Source: Vreelandella halophila (GTDB lineage Bacteria; Pseudomonadota; Gammaproteobacteria; Pseudomonadales; Oleiphilaceae). From it: a stretch of 64,000 nt of DNA. The stretch spans positions 434,001-498,000 of the forward strand of contig NZ_WMEX01000001.1 of NCBI RefSeq assembly GCF_009856365.1. Reading direction: 5' to 3'. A program made the translations under genes and the position numbers. Below the pieces are notes generated by a model. The model made no database searches, was not told the DNA's origin, and saw only the letters and a list, made by a program, of their open reading frames with translations. Shown here one piece after another: positions 30,083 through 39,361 of this stretch. Each line of letters starts with the position of its first letter. The stretch's first letter is position 1.

Positions 30083-31095
30083 AGACGCTGGTCCGCGTGG
30101 CGCAGCAGGGCGCGTGAGTCGTCCAGGCCGGGCTGCTCGTTGCCCGCCACGCCCACGCTGAATGCCAGGGGAATCGAGTGGCCCGCCCACTCAAGTGGCT
30201 CATCCGCGAGCCCCTGTTGCAGGCGGGTGGCGATGTGCGTGGCCGCCTGCACGCTCTGGTTGGGCAGGACCACCACGAACTCATCCCCGGCAAAACGGAA
30301 GACGCTGTCGTCCTCACGCAGCTGGCGGCGCAGGCATTCGCCCAGGTGGCACAGGTAGGCATCGCCGCACTCATGGCCGTGCCCGTCATTGATCCGCTTG
30401 AAGCCGTCACAGTCAATGAACAGAAGCGACAGCGGCATCTGGTAACGGCGGGAACGGCTCAGTTCCTTCTGCAGGACTGTCTCCATCTCGCGGCGGTTGC
30501 GCAGACCGGTCAGGGCATCCCGGGTCGCGAGACGGCGAAGCTGTTCCCGGGCAAAAGCGGAATCCAGCCCCAGGGAGGCTTTGACCGCCAGCTGCTCAAG
30601 GAAAAACGCCCCCATATCCCGACTGTAACGCCCTGCTGTGCGGGTCCCCAGCACCAGGCCGCCGGCCAGTCTTTCCTCGACCAACAGCGGCAGTATGGCC
30701 ATGGACTGGATGCTGCTCTGCCAGACGGGTGGGATCAGGTACTGGCAGCTGCGGGTGTCCGGGATCAGTATGGGCTTCTGGCTGCTGCCGGTAAGGCGGA
30801 GGAAGTCCGCAGCGGGTGCGTTCACACGCAGGCTCAGGGCGCCGTCCTCGCTCAGCATCTCCCATAGTGGCTGGTTGGCCTCCACGTCCGTCAGGACCAG
30901 CCAGACCTCATCCAGGTCAAAGCGATCGCGCACGCGGTCCACCAGCCGGTCCAGAAAGGCGGCGCAGTCGCGACACCCCATGATCTCCCGCTCAATCTCG
31001 AACAGGTTGCGGGCGATGCGCTCATTGCGGCGGGCATGCTCGAGCAGGGACTCGAGGGAGATGTCGTCAGGGTAGTGCTGGAAGGCTTCCGGCAT
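30058..31095 (-). CDS. GAF-like sensor with GGDEF diguanylate cyclase domain
   Basis: A 345-aa cytoplasmic protein. Residues about 15-180 resemble DUF484/GAF-type sensors; a GGDEF domain starts at DALTGLRNR (193). The active-site loop reads AGDEF (269-273), a known functional variant, and an inhibitory RxxD site is at 260-263. Active synthesis of c-di-GMP with product inhibition is therefore likely. It may be regulated by the Crp-like site 130 bases upstream. The ligand of the GAF part is unknown. Confidence 0.85.
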   Translation of the reverse strand: MPEAFQHYPDDISLESLLEHARRNERIARNLFEIEREIMGCRDCAAFLDRLVDRVRDRFDLDEVWLVLTDVEANQPLWEMLSEDGALSLRVNAPAADFLRLTGSSQKPILIPDTRSCQYLIPPVWQSSIQSMAILPLLVEERLAGGLVLGTRTAGRYSRDMGAFFLEQLAVKASLGLDSAFAREQLRRLATRDALTGLRNRREMETVLQKELSRSRRYQMPLSLLFIDCDGFKRINDGHGHECGDAYLCHLGECLRRQLREDDSVFRFAGDEFVVVLPNQSVQAATHIATRLQQGLADEPLEWAGHSIPLAFSVGVAGNEQPGLDDSRALLRHADQRLYEQKRER

Positions 31096-31527
31096 GGCGG
31101 TTTGTCATCCCGCTGACAGTGTGCTTTAGAGACCACGTGAGCTCAGCGCTGAAGCCTACCATGGGTGGTTCGCGCCGTCAGTCCACCATGTCCCACGAAG
31201 CCTCCGCACGGGAACTCTGTTTTGTTGTGTGACCTGTGTCACACAAACGCCTCATTTAACAAAACGCAACGCTGGGCAACACTCGAGCAATGGCGTGCCC
31301 ACCGGGTTTAAGTTATTGATATTAGTCAATGGTGAGTCGGCGGGCTGGTAATGACTGGTACAGACTGCCTTCTTTGACACAAACGGACGTCGGTGTGGCC
31401 AAAGTGTATGCGCGGAAGGGCTATAGAATTGCAAGTGTAACGAACTGTAAATGACCAAGTGAATCACACTTCATAAAACACGATCGCCTGGAATCAGGCT
31501 CGGATAACAAGAGCAGTAGGAGCCTCT
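31096..31527. promoter_or_regulatory. 432-base regulatory gap between the GGDEF and FadL genes
   Basis: No gene is visible. It holds three dyads: a perfect Crp/Vfr box at 31225-31246 (9-bp arms, TGTGA-N6-TCACA), a near-FNR/Anr box at 31316-31329 (TTGAT-ATTA-GTCAA) and AAGTG-N5-CACTT at 31457-31471. The region is AT-richer than its surroundings. TAGGAG sits just before the FadL start. The long, site-dense upstream region suggests tight control of the fadL-lipoprotein unit. Confidence 0.6.
31225..31246. promoter_or_regulatory. Crp/Vfr binding site
   Basis: TGTGA-CCTGTG-TCACA lies inside a 22-base perfect dyad with 9-bp arms. It matches the Crp consensus fully, and the Vfr consensus closely. 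It is about 280 bases before the FadL start and 130 bases before the GGDEF start on the other strand, so it could serve either. Confidence 0.65.
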
Positions 31528-32865
31528 ATGCAGACCACGCACGGAACCGCAATTCGACGCCTCGCACTTGGCATTGCCCTCGCAGGTGCCAGCGCGGGCA
31601 CCCATGCCAGTATGGGTAATATCGGCACCAGCTACGGCATATTCCCGGAAGACCTGGCCACCGCCCAGGCACTGTCCATGTTCAATTCCCAGGTCTCAGC
31701 CAACTACTATAACCCGGCTGCCCTGGTGAAGGACGAGCGTGGTGAGCTGACCCAGGCGATCATGCATTCTGAACAGGAGCTTCGGGCGGAGCGGCCAAAC
31801 GCCGACAGTGAGGTGCTCTCAAATGACCCGAGTCAGAGCATTCTGCTGGGTATGAAGACCAATGTTGGCTCGCTCCTCCAATCTGGCCACCCGATCCATC
31901 TCGGATTCATTGCCGGTGTGGAGAAATACGGCAAGGAGATGCTCGCGTTTGGGTCGGAAGCATCAGAGACAGGTCAGTTCATGCGCTATGGGCGTGAACC
32001 GCTGTTTCTCTCCCTCGGCGCTGGCACCAAAGTCTGGCGGGGGCTCAGTATAGGGGCTGCATCCCGAATCACGCTTGATGCTACTGCAACCCTTAACGCC
32101 ACTTCCACGCTTGCAGGGAAAACTGAACAGGAAGAACTTTCCGTCGAGGCGGAACCCAACATCCGCTCCATTCTCGGGCTGACCTTGAACTGGGGAGATA
32201 CCTTCTGCCCGGATAGCAGCTGCTTCCTCAGTGGTTTTGAAAGTGCGCTGAGCTTCCGGAACAGCTCTGCATCCTCCACGGCCGTTAACTCGAACATCAT
32301 TGTCAAGCAGACCATCCCTGATCCTGGCCTGAGTCTCGCTGTATCCACCATTGACTCCTATCAACCGGAAATCTACGCCTTCGGTACCCAGTACAAGGGG
32401 GATGGCTGGCGGGCCGGCTTTACGGTAGAAAAGCGCGAGTGGTCCGGGCTGGAAGGCGAGCTTGAAGCCGACACCATCAGGGACCAGGAAGATGCCTCCG
32501 GCAGCGCCGCGCGGAAAGCGGAGTTTCAGGACACTGTCGTCCCCCGTATCGGAGCTGAAATGGATCTCTTTGGTCGTTTCAAGTTGCTCGGCGGGCTGGC
32601 CTATGAGGAATCACCCCTGAAAAGCACACGGACTCCCAAGCTCAACTACATCGACAATGATCGCATCATTGCCGGGCTGGGGCTCAGCGCCACCTATGAG
32701 CGGACACGGTTTCTGCGGTATCCGGTCCGGTTTGATATCGGTTACCAGTACCAGCAGCTGGAGGAGCGCGACTTCACCATTGAAGACATTGACGGCAACA
32801 CACAGCCGGTCACTGCAGATGGCGAAATTCACGTCGTCAGTGGCTCCGTCACACTGAAGTTTTAA
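31528..32865 (+). CDS. FadL-family outer-membrane transport protein
   Basis: A 445-aa protein with a signal peptide (cut near GTHAS-MGN) and a predicted beta-barrel. The N-terminal hatch motif ANYYNPAAL is the FadL/OmpP1/TodX signature, and the chain ends in Phe (SGSVTLKF). Relatives carry long-chain fatty acids or hydrocarbons across the outer membrane by lateral diffusion. The length matches FadL. It is followed after 14 bases by a large lipoprotein gene that is probably cotranscribed. Confidence 0.85.
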   Translation: MQTTHGTAIRRLALGIALAGASAGTHASMGNIGTSYGIFPEDLATAQALSMFNSQVSANYYNPAALVKDERGELTQAIMHSEQELRAERPNADSEVLSNDPSQSILLGMKTNVGSLLQSGHPIHLGFIAGVEKYGKEMLAFGSEASETGQFMRYGREPLFLSLGAGTKVWRGLSIGAASRITLDATATLNATSTLAGKTEQEELSVEAEPNIRSILGLTLNWGDTFCPDSSCFLSGFESALSFRNSSASSTAVNSNIIVKQTIPDPGLSLAVSTIDSYQPEIYAFGTQYKGDGWRAGFTVEKREWSGLEGELEADTIRDQEDASGSAARKAEFQDTVVPRIGAEMDLFGRFKLLGGLAYEESPLKSTRTPKLNYIDNDRIIAGLGLSATYERTRFLRYPVRFDIGYQYQQLEERDFTIEDIDGNTQPVTADGEIHVVSGSVTLKF

Positions 32866-32879
32866 GCGGAGATCATGCC

Positions 32880-35800
32880 ATGAAACAACAATATACCCTG
32901 GCTCTGATTCCCTTGCTGCTGCTTACTGGTTGCATGGGTGGTGAAGAGCAATCCGATGATATCGCAGTCTCAGCCTCAAGTGCGGGTGGTGATGCCTACC
33001 TGAGTTATTCCTATCCCACAGATGGGCAGGCTGGTGTCAGCCCCAAGGCGGAAGTAGTGCTTCGGTTCTCCCATGCTGTTGCGGATTCAGCAGCGGAGGC
33101 GACCAGCAAGATCCAACTCGAGAAGGATGGCGAAAAAGACATTCGGTATTCCCTGGAAAAAGTGGATGGCGGTCGCAGCCTGGTGCTTACCCCGAATGGT
33201 GGGCTGGATGCCCAGTCTGATTACAGTGTGACCTTTGAAGGCGGTTCGCTCTTTGCAGCGGATGGCTCCTCCATCACTGAACCCAATGCTCAGGGCGAGC
33301 CCGGGATTCAGTTCTCAACGCGGAACCTGTATGACGGGCCGAATAACAGAGTAGAAGGGGCTGACTCGTTTGAGGTGTCTTCGGCCGTCCCGCTGCCGGA
33401 CAGCCAGAAGAGCGAGCCAGGCCAGTTCGGCCCCATGAACTTCTCCACCTTCCGGCTGAAAACCACCCACCCAGTGCATCCGCAATGGGAGGATATGGGC
33501 GGCAGTGTTGAGCTGACGGACAGCAATGGCGAGCCGGTTGATGCGAAAGTGATCATCCGGGGCAACAGCATCACTGTTGATCCCTGTGTGACGGAAACGC
33601 TGGCTGGGTGCGGCAGTAAGGATGACGTCCTTGAAGCCGGCGAAACCTACACCCTGACCCTGAATGATCTGCCCAGCAAGACGGATGGGGATCAGGCGCT
33701 TAACCAGGAGTTCAAGTACACGCCCCGTGATACGGCGCCGACCGTCGTGGCGGAACAGATCAACGTGGATTCCGGCCTGGCAAGCGGGGAAAGTGAGGAC
33801 CAGGCTACAAGATCCATCCTGAACGGCCAGATCATCAATGGGGTTACCCTCAACTCAGTGCTGCAGGGCACGGCAGGCCCCTCCCAGCAGACTGGCTCTC
33901 TCTTCGCGGAGCTTGGCTATGCACCCAACTTCGACTCGGACGAGCCGCTGCCTCTGCGTATTCCGCGAAACAGCGTACTGCGTGGTACCAGCATTGACGT
34001 GAAAGTGGGCGGTGAGGTCCCGATCCTCAAAGCCCGTGCCGGTGATGGTAACTATGGGCCGCAGGAGACCACTGGTGACATCAAGGTCACCATGATTTCG
34101 GACGCCACCGGCTATCTCAGTCCCAACCCCTACACGGACGATGACTCCGCGCCACGCCACGTAACGCTGTTCATGGATATCGCCATGAACACCGAAAGCG
34201 AGCAGCCGAACGCAGCGCTTTCACAGGACCTGATGGGCGTTGAACTTCGGGGCATTGCCATGGTCCGGGATGGCGTGCTCACGATTGATGCGATTGGTGT
34301 TGTTGAGCCCGAGCTGCTGGGGCAGGAAATCACTGACTCCATCATCGCCTTCAACCTGGAAGGTGATATCTCCGAGGACGCGCCCACGGATGCTGCGGAT
34401 CTGCGTCCGGTGGATGATAAGCCGCCGAAGCTGGTGAGTTGGATGCCGGGTAATGGTCCTGATTCGGCTGACCCTGCGGTTCCCAAGACACGGCAACGGA
34501 TGCATCGCCCGGGTGATCCGGTGACCCTGAACTTCAACGAGCCCATTGATGAAGACTCTATTAGCGAAGGACTTACTCTGGATGCGGATGGCGCCGAAGT
34601 TACCAACCTTGAAACCAAGGTGGATGGGACGACTGTAACCGCAACCCCTCCGGGAGGACTGAGACACAATATAGATAATTACACGCTAACAATTAGCAAT
34701 CAGCTTACTGATCTGGCTGGAAACGGGGCCACATCGAAAGATCTAGAATTCTCGTTGCCGCCGACACCTGAATCAAACTCAGACCTGACACCTGCCCGTC
34801 CTCCATTGGCTTTGACAACATACCCCGGATTTCCCTGTGAGACTGACTTCTCTGAGATGGACCTAAGCGCAGGGGTTCTTGGGCAGTGTTACGACGACGG
34901 TGCCGCAGCTTATGAAGACGGGCGCAACCCAACACGGGATACCCTGCCAGTCAGCAAATTGCCTGCTGATCGCCCGATCACGGTGGTCTTTTCTCAATCG
35001 ATGAACTTGGACTCCATTCGACTGGGAGAAACGTTCACCGTAGAGAAAGTCAACGAAAATGGTGATCCAGTTGCGGATGACCCTGCAGTGACCGGCCGCT
35101 TGGAAAAGAATAATCAGCGGATTCGCTTCTACCCGGACGAGCCGTGGGAGCCGGGGGCTTTCTATCGGTACACTATGGCTTCAAACACAGATGAAAACTC
35201 TGATGCCTGCAAGGAGGATCCTCCAGCGTCGATTTGCAGTTCCAAGGACCTGCCCCTTGAAACCGATCTTTTGGAGGGACTCGGTGGCGACAATGACACA
35301 CCAGACCCTTTGGTTATCTATTTTGAGGGCGTTAAACCCAAGGACTCTGTGTTTACTCCATTACGCAATCTGCCAGTTCGCGATACAAACTCGAATTTCC
35401 TCGTGGATTGTGCCCCATCAGAGACAGACGATGGTAAGCGCCGGTTCAGGAATGATACGGATGAATGCTTGGAACCTTTTAACGATTCCACTGAAGGCAG
35501 TGATGATGAAGGCTGGGAACCTGCGGCTAACGCAACCAAGCTGGGAGTTATTGGGGGCACAGCGGAAGCTGAGGGAGCTGCTGTAGACGATCAAGCAGCC
35601 CAAGTTGGATGCGTGGCTGGAGAAGGCAAAAGCTGTCCACGAAATAAGTTCATCTACCAGACTTACGCGCTTAACACAGAAGTCAAAGGACCTGGTGTTT
35701 ACGAAGCGTCTGATGGCACGAAGCACAAAGGTGTGCTTGTTGATTTATATCCAACTATGCTGGCCACAAGCTCAATTAGCGTTTTCACAAAGATTTACTT

Positions 35801-36302
35801 CCTCGACCTTATTCCGCTGCAGGAAGAAACAGTGACAAATACACAAGTACTCAGAATGCGCTATGCGAAAGATGATCCCAGCTGTGACGACGACCAGAAA
35901 GAGTGTGCAAGAAATTCATTAATCCCAGGGGTGATAACGACGGGTGATAATGGTCAGCCGATCTTTGTGACGGAGGTTGACCTTCTAATTGACGCACCGG
36001 ATATGGAAATTCCTTTAGGAGGCACACATGATCTATATGGTCGGCCGTTTTCTCTAAAGCTAAAAGGAGATATCACCTTTTTCGATGATGGCCGGATGCA
36101 AATTGAACAATGGAATACCCAGGCAGTCGGTCACAATGACGAACTGATGGTAACTGCGAATACTGGGGGGTTTGAGGATGCAGGGATAGTAACTCTGAAG
36201 CTTCCTCTTGAGATTCCTAAAGAAGGCTTATACCTCAATTTTATATCAAATCCTGTAAAGGATATACCGCAGGAGTTACGACAGACTACATCGGAGCAAT
36301 GA
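32880..36302 (+). CDS. Large Ig-like-domain lipoprotein, partner of the FadL-family protein
   Basis: A 1140-aa surface or periplasmic lipoprotein. The lipobox LLTGC gives Cys at residue 18, and Met at +2 favours outer-membrane sorting. Three or four Ig-like (SbsA/Big_5-type) repeats are visible, beginning near residues 43 (SYPTDGQAGVSPKAEVVLRF), 515 (LVSWMPGNGP) and 697 (RPITVVFSQSMN). The C-terminal 400 residues carry several Cys pairs and an unrecognised domain with a DLYPTM segment. GC is about 53% at the start but near 40-42% in sampled 60-base stretches after 35.8 kb. Its function is unknown; location suggests a role with the FadL barrel. Confidence 0.8.
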   Translation: MKQQYTLALIPLLLLTGCMGGEEQSDDIAVSASSAGGDAYLSYSYPTDGQAGVSPKAEVVLRFSHAVADSAAEATSKIQLEKDGEKDIRYSLEKVDGGRSLVLTPNGGLDAQSDYSVTFEGGSLFAADGSSITEPNAQGEPGIQFSTRNLYDGPNNRVEGADSFEVSSAVPLPDSQKSEPGQFGPMNFSTFRLKTTHPVHPQWEDMGGSVELTDSNGEPVDAKVIIRGNSITVDPCVTETLAGCGSKDDVLEAGETYTLTLNDLPSKTDGDQALNQEFKYTPRDTAPTVVAEQINVDSGLASGESEDQATRSILNGQIINGVTLNSVLQGTAGPSQQTGSLFAELGYAPNFDSDEPLPLRIPRNSVLRGTSIDVKVGGEVPILKARAGDGNYGPQETTGDIKVTMISDATGYLSPNPYTDDDSAPRHVTLFMDIAMNTESEQPNAALSQDLMGVELRGIAMVRDGVLTIDAIGVVEPELLGQEITDSIIAFNLEGDISEDAPTDAADLRPVDDKPPKLVSWMPGNGPDSADPAVPKTRQRMHRPGDPVTLNFNEPIDEDSISEGLTLDADGAEVTNLETKVDGTTVTATPPGGLRHNIDNYTLTISNQLTDLAGNGATSKDLEFSLPPTPESNSDLTPARPPLALTTYPGFPCETDFSEMDLSAGVLGQCYDDGAAAYEDGRNPTRDTLPVSKLPADRPITVVFSQSMNLDSIRLGETFTVEKVNENGDPVADDPAVTGRLEKNNQRIRFYPDEPWEPGAFYRYTMASNTDENSDACKEDPPASICSSKDLPLETDLLEGLGGDNDTPDPLVIYFEGVKPKDSVFTPLRNLPVRDTNSNFLVDCAPSETDDGKRRFRNDTDECLEPFNDSTEGSDDEGWEPAANATKLGVIGGTAEAEGAAVDDQAAQVGCVAGEGKSCPRNKFIYQTYALNTEVKGPGVYEASDGTKHKGVLVDLYPTMLATSSISVFTKIYFLDLIPLQEETVTNTQVLRMRYAKDDPSCDDDQKECARNSLIPGVITTGDNGQPIFVTEVDLLIDAPDMEIPLGGTHDLYGRPFSLKLKGDITFFDDGRMQIEQWNTQAVGHNDELMVTANTGGFEDAGIVTLKLPLEIPKEGLYLNFISNPVKDIPQELRQTTSEQ

Positions 36303-36308
36303 CCGATC

Positions 36309-36334
36309 AGGCCAGCCTCCGGGCTGGCCTTTTT
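36309..36334 (+). terminator. Intrinsic terminator of the FadL-lipoprotein operon
   Basis: GGCCAGCC and GGCTGGCC form a perfect 8-bp stem with a 4-base loop followed by TTTTT, 7 bases after the lipoprotein stop. Confidence 0.9.
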
Positions 36335-36357
36335 AGTGGAAATCCGCCCCCAAGCCC

Positions 36358-36386
36358 TTGACGGGCGGGGCGCGATTCCATAGGAT
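36358..36386 (+). promoter_or_regulatory. Sigma-70 promoter of the initiator tRNA gene
   Basis: TTGACG, 17 bases, TAGGAT: a near-consensus promoter ending 45 bases before the mature tRNA. The GC-rich stretch following the -10 (about 36399 on) resembles a stringent discriminator. Confidence 0.7.
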
Positions 36387-36430
36387 ACGCACCACATCGA
36401 CGGGCCAAGGCCCAGCGGTGACAAAGCAGT

Positions 36431-36507
<77 letters not shown>

Positions 36508-36514
36508 GATTCCG

Positions 36515-36551
36515 AAAAGGCAGATCAGTTACTTACTGGTCTGCCTTTTTT
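36515..36551 (+). terminator. Intrinsic terminator after the tRNA gene
   Basis: GGCAGATCAGT pairs with ACTGGTCTGCC (one G-U) around a 5-base loop and is followed by TTTTTT. The remaining 135 bases to the next stop codon contain nothing I can identify. Confidence 0.88.
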
Positions 36552-36686
36552 CGTTTCAGACCTCCCGATTTGCTCTGTGACACCTGTGTGCCGGAAGGAC
36601 TCTCCAGCCTAGAGAGGTCAGGAGCCATCCGGGCGTCCAGAACCCTTAGCACGCGCCGAACGGTATCCAAGGTCGCCTTCCCGTTG

Positions 36687-37460
36687 TCATCCCTTCGCCC
36701 CCATCCCCCCATCGATCCGGTACATGGATCCGGAAATAAAGCTGGATTCGTCGGACGCCAGGAAGAGCACGCAGTTGGCCACGTCGATGGATTCGCCGTA
36801 ACGGCCCAGCGGGATATTCTGCTCCAGCATGGTTTTCGCTTCTTCCGCGTGGCCGGGGCTGAAGCCTTCCTCGAGGGAGCGCATCATGCGCGTATTGACC
36901 GGTGAGGGGTGCACTGAGTTGACCCGCACGTTGTAGGGGCCGGCCTCCAGTGCGGCGGTCTTGGTGATGCCCACCACCGCGTGCTTGGAGCCGACATAGG
37001 GCGCGACACCGGCGCTGCCCATGAGCCCCGCCACCGAGGACATGTTGATGATGGACCCGGACTGCTGGCGGAACATCACTGGCATGACGTGTTTCAGCCC
37101 CAGAAAGACACCGCGCACGTTCACGCCCATCACCCGGTCAAAGTCTTCAAGGCTCTGTTCCGTAATGGGGGCAACCTTGCCCTCAATGCCGGCGTTGCTG
37201 AAGAACACGTCGATCCGGCCGAATTCTTCCAGCGTCTGTTCAACGTACCGCTGGACATCCGCCTCCTGCGTCACATCCGCCTGGATGGCCCGTACCGTAC
37301 CGAGCTTGCTGAGCTCCGCCTGCGTCGCCTCAAGCTGCTGCTGGTCCAGGTCCACAATCACAACGCTGGCCCCTTCCTGAAGAAAGCGCTCGGCGGTGAC
37401 GCGGCCAATACCGCCAGTGCCACCAGTGATGATCGCTGTCTTGTTCTGAAGTCGTGCCAT
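36687..37460 (-). CDS. Short-chain dehydrogenase/reductase
   Basis: A 257-aa classical SDR. The NAD(P) motif TGGTGGIG is at about residues 13-20, NAG at about 90, and the catalytic Ser/Tyr/Lys with YVGSK at about 156-160. AGGAGG precedes ATG 37460. The Asp after the second strand (IVDLDQQQ) suggests NAD preference. The substrate is not predictable. It lies downstream of the NhaC gene, separated by a terminator-like hairpin, so it is probably its own unit. Confidence 0.88.
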   Translation of the reverse strand: MARLQNKTAIITGGTGGIGRVTAERFLQEGASVVIVDLDQQQLEATQAELSKLGTVRAIQADVTQEADVQRYVEQTLEEFGRIDVFFSNAGIEGKVAPITEQSLEDFDRVMGVNVRGVFLGLKHVMPVMFRQQSGSIINMSSVAGLMGSAGVAPYVGSKHAVVGITKTAALEAGPYNVRVNSVHPSPVNTRMMRSLEEGFSPGHAEEAKTMLEQNIPLGRYGESIDVANCVLFLASDESSFISGSMYRIDGGMGAKG

Positions 37461-37601
37461 GGGGTTGCCTCCTGACTGGTGCCCGCAAAGAACCGCTCGC
37501 CTGAGTCGAGCATAGGCCACCCGGAGCTCCAGGAACATGACATAGATCCATAATGAAGAAATCCGTGCGCTGCAGCCGTGATGTGCGGTTGGGAGAGGCT
37601 G

Positions 37602-37650
37602 AAAAAGGGGGGGTAGGTAGGGCACCGGAAGCGGGCGGTGCCGCTTCCGG
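37602..37650 (-). terminator. Probable terminator after the NhaC gene
   Basis: CCGGAAGCGG (37625-37634) and CCGCTTCCGG (37641-37650) form a perfect 10-bp stem. Read on the minus strand, a TTTTT run follows about 19 bases past the stem, so it is an imperfect intrinsic terminator. Confidence 0.55.
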
Positions 37651-37667
37651 TATTACGAGGGAGGGGG

Positions 37668-39179
37668 TCAGTTCATGCGGTACACGCTGTTGCGTGTGCG
37701 CTGGACGTCCTTGTGGAACTGGTCCATGTCCATGATGTCCTCGTCATTCTCGATCCACTCCTGCTGTTCGTCCTCGCAGGCCTTGGGCGAGAACCAGCCG
37801 GTGTAGGCGTAAAGTACGCCGAACAGCGGCGAGAGCCAGCAGGCAAAGGCCAGCGGGATGTAGAGCAGGTCGGTCATATCCGCGCCGGAGACGGTCAGCC
37901 CGAGCGAGGTGATCACCACCGCACCGCCGGCGTTCCAGGGGATCAGCGGCGAGATCAGTGTGCCGCCTTCCTCGGTGGCGCGGGAGAGGTTGAGCATCGA
38001 GTACCCCTTGCCACGGTAGGCCGGGCCGAACATGCGCCCTGTCAGGGTGATGGCCAGGTAGGGGTCGCCGGCGATGATGTTGGTGGCCATGGAACTGCCG
38101 ATGGCGGAGGTCTGGAGACGGGGGAAAGTCTGTGCCCGGGCGACCAGTGCCTCGATGAGCACTTTCATGCAGCCGGTGCGCTCCAGGATGCCGCCGAAGG
38201 AAAGTGCGATCAGAAGCAGCGTGATCACCCATGTCATGGACTGGATGCCGCCCCGGTTGAGCAGGTTGTCGATCTCACTCACCCCCGTGCTGATCTCATA
38301 GCCGGAGAAAGCGAAGGCGAACAGGTTCTGGACCGAGGCCCCCTGGAAGATTACGGCGGTCAGGCCACCCAGAAGCACACCGGTGAACAGCACCGGCAGG
38401 GCCGGCAGGCGCTTGACGGCCATGGCGATCACCAGGATGACCGGCAGCACCGTCCACCAGGACAGGGTGAAGCTGCTGGAGAGCCCCTCGTTGATGGCGG
38501 CGATGCGCTCGAAGGACGCGGCCTGATCGTCAATCAGCCAGACACCGGCAATGCCATAGAGCACCAGTGCGATTGCCATGGTGGGCAGGGTGGTGGGCAG
38601 CAGGTTCCGGATGTGGGAGAACAGGTAGACGCCCGTGACGGCCGGCGCCAGGTTGGTGGTGTCGGAAAGGGGCGAGAGTTTGTCGCCGAAGAACGCGCCC
38701 GAGACCACGGCCGCTGCCGTCCAGTGGGCGGGCAGACCGAAACCGGCACCGATCCCCATCAGGGCCAGACCCACGGTGCCCACGGTCCCCCAGGAGGTGC
38801 CCAGGGACACGGAGACCACGGCGCACAGGAGAGTCGCTGCGGCCAGGAAGATGGTCGGGTCCAGCAGTTCCAGACCGTAGAAGATCAGGGTGGGCACGGT
38901 GCCGCTGGCGATCCAGACACCGGTGATCATGCCCACCAGCATCAGGATGCCCACCGCCGGCAGGCCCAGGCTCACCACCTGCAGCATGCCTTCTTCCATA
39001 TCCTTCCAGCTCAGGCCGATGTAGCGGCCCATCAGGGCGGTTATGGCGATCCCCAGGACCAGGGGAACGTGTGGGGTGAAGGTGTCGAATACAAACAACT
39101 GGATGCCCAGCACCACAAAGGTCAGTGCAATGGGCAGAAAGGCCAGGCCAAGACCTGGTTTTGGATCATCAGAGCTCAT
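37668..39179 (-). CDS. NhaC-family Na+/H+ antiporter or organic-solute exchanger
   Basis: A 503-aa inner-membrane protein with about 12 hydrophobic segments. The GTSWGTVGTVGLALMGIG and SGAFFGDKLSPLSDTTNLAP segments are NhaC hallmarks. Family members exchange Na+ for H+, or exchange malate and lactate, so it may export a product of the adjacent catabolic genes. GGAGAA precedes ATG 39179. Its promoter region overlaps the end of pxpC and carries an operator shared with the symporter/LysR promoter. Confidence 0.88.
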   Translation of the reverse strand: MSSDDPKPGLGLAFLPIALTFVVLGIQLFVFDTFTPHVPLVLGIAITALMGRYIGLSWKDMEEGMLQVVSLGLPAVGILMLVGMITGVWIASGTVPTLIFYGLELLDPTIFLAAATLLCAVVSVSLGTSWGTVGTVGLALMGIGAGFGLPAHWTAAAVVSGAFFGDKLSPLSDTTNLAPAVTGVYLFSHIRNLLPTTLPTMAIALVLYGIAGVWLIDDQAASFERIAAINEGLSSSFTLSWWTVLPVILVIAMAVKRLPALPVLFTGVLLGGLTAVIFQGASVQNLFAFAFSGYEISTGVSEIDNLLNRGGIQSMTWVITLLLIALSFGGILERTGCMKVLIEALVARAQTFPRLQTSAIGSSMATNIIAGDPYLAITLTGRMFGPAYRGKGYSMLNLSRATEEGGTLISPLIPWNAGGAVVITSLGLTVSGADMTDLLYIPLAFACWLSPLFGVLYAYTGWFSPKACEDEQQEWIENDEDIMDMDQFHKDVQRTRNSVYRMN

Positions 39180-39281
39180 AGTACTTCTCCATGACGTTTA
39201 TCCCGGCGTTGCGGCCAGGGTGTGAACGTTGCGGGACAATGAAGTTCTGGATCAGACAGGTAGTGCGCCCCGTTTGGGGTG

Positions 39282-39361
39282 GCATACCTTATCAGGGTAG
39301 GGAGCTAATAAAACCGCTTATGGATTTGAACTACTGATGCGGCCATAAGAAAAACAAATGG
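39282..39361. promoter_or_regulatory. Shared LysR-type operator/promoter module, copy A (NhaC side)
   Basis: This 80-base stretch matches 43505-43584 without gaps, with 62 of 80 bases identical by hand count. Its core ATTTGAACTACTGAT (39324-39338) has the T-N11-A form of LysR-regulator boxes. On the minus strand, toward the NhaC gene, a possible -10 (TGATAAGGTAT) follows at about 39286-39296. Unusually, the right part of the module overlaps the last codons and the stop of pxpC. Confidence 0.7.

Noticed and set aside
37638..39194. A 518-codon plus-strand frame opposite the NhaC gene
   Set aside because: The product is mostly Gly, His, Gln and Asp, the typical antisense of a hydrophobic membrane protein.
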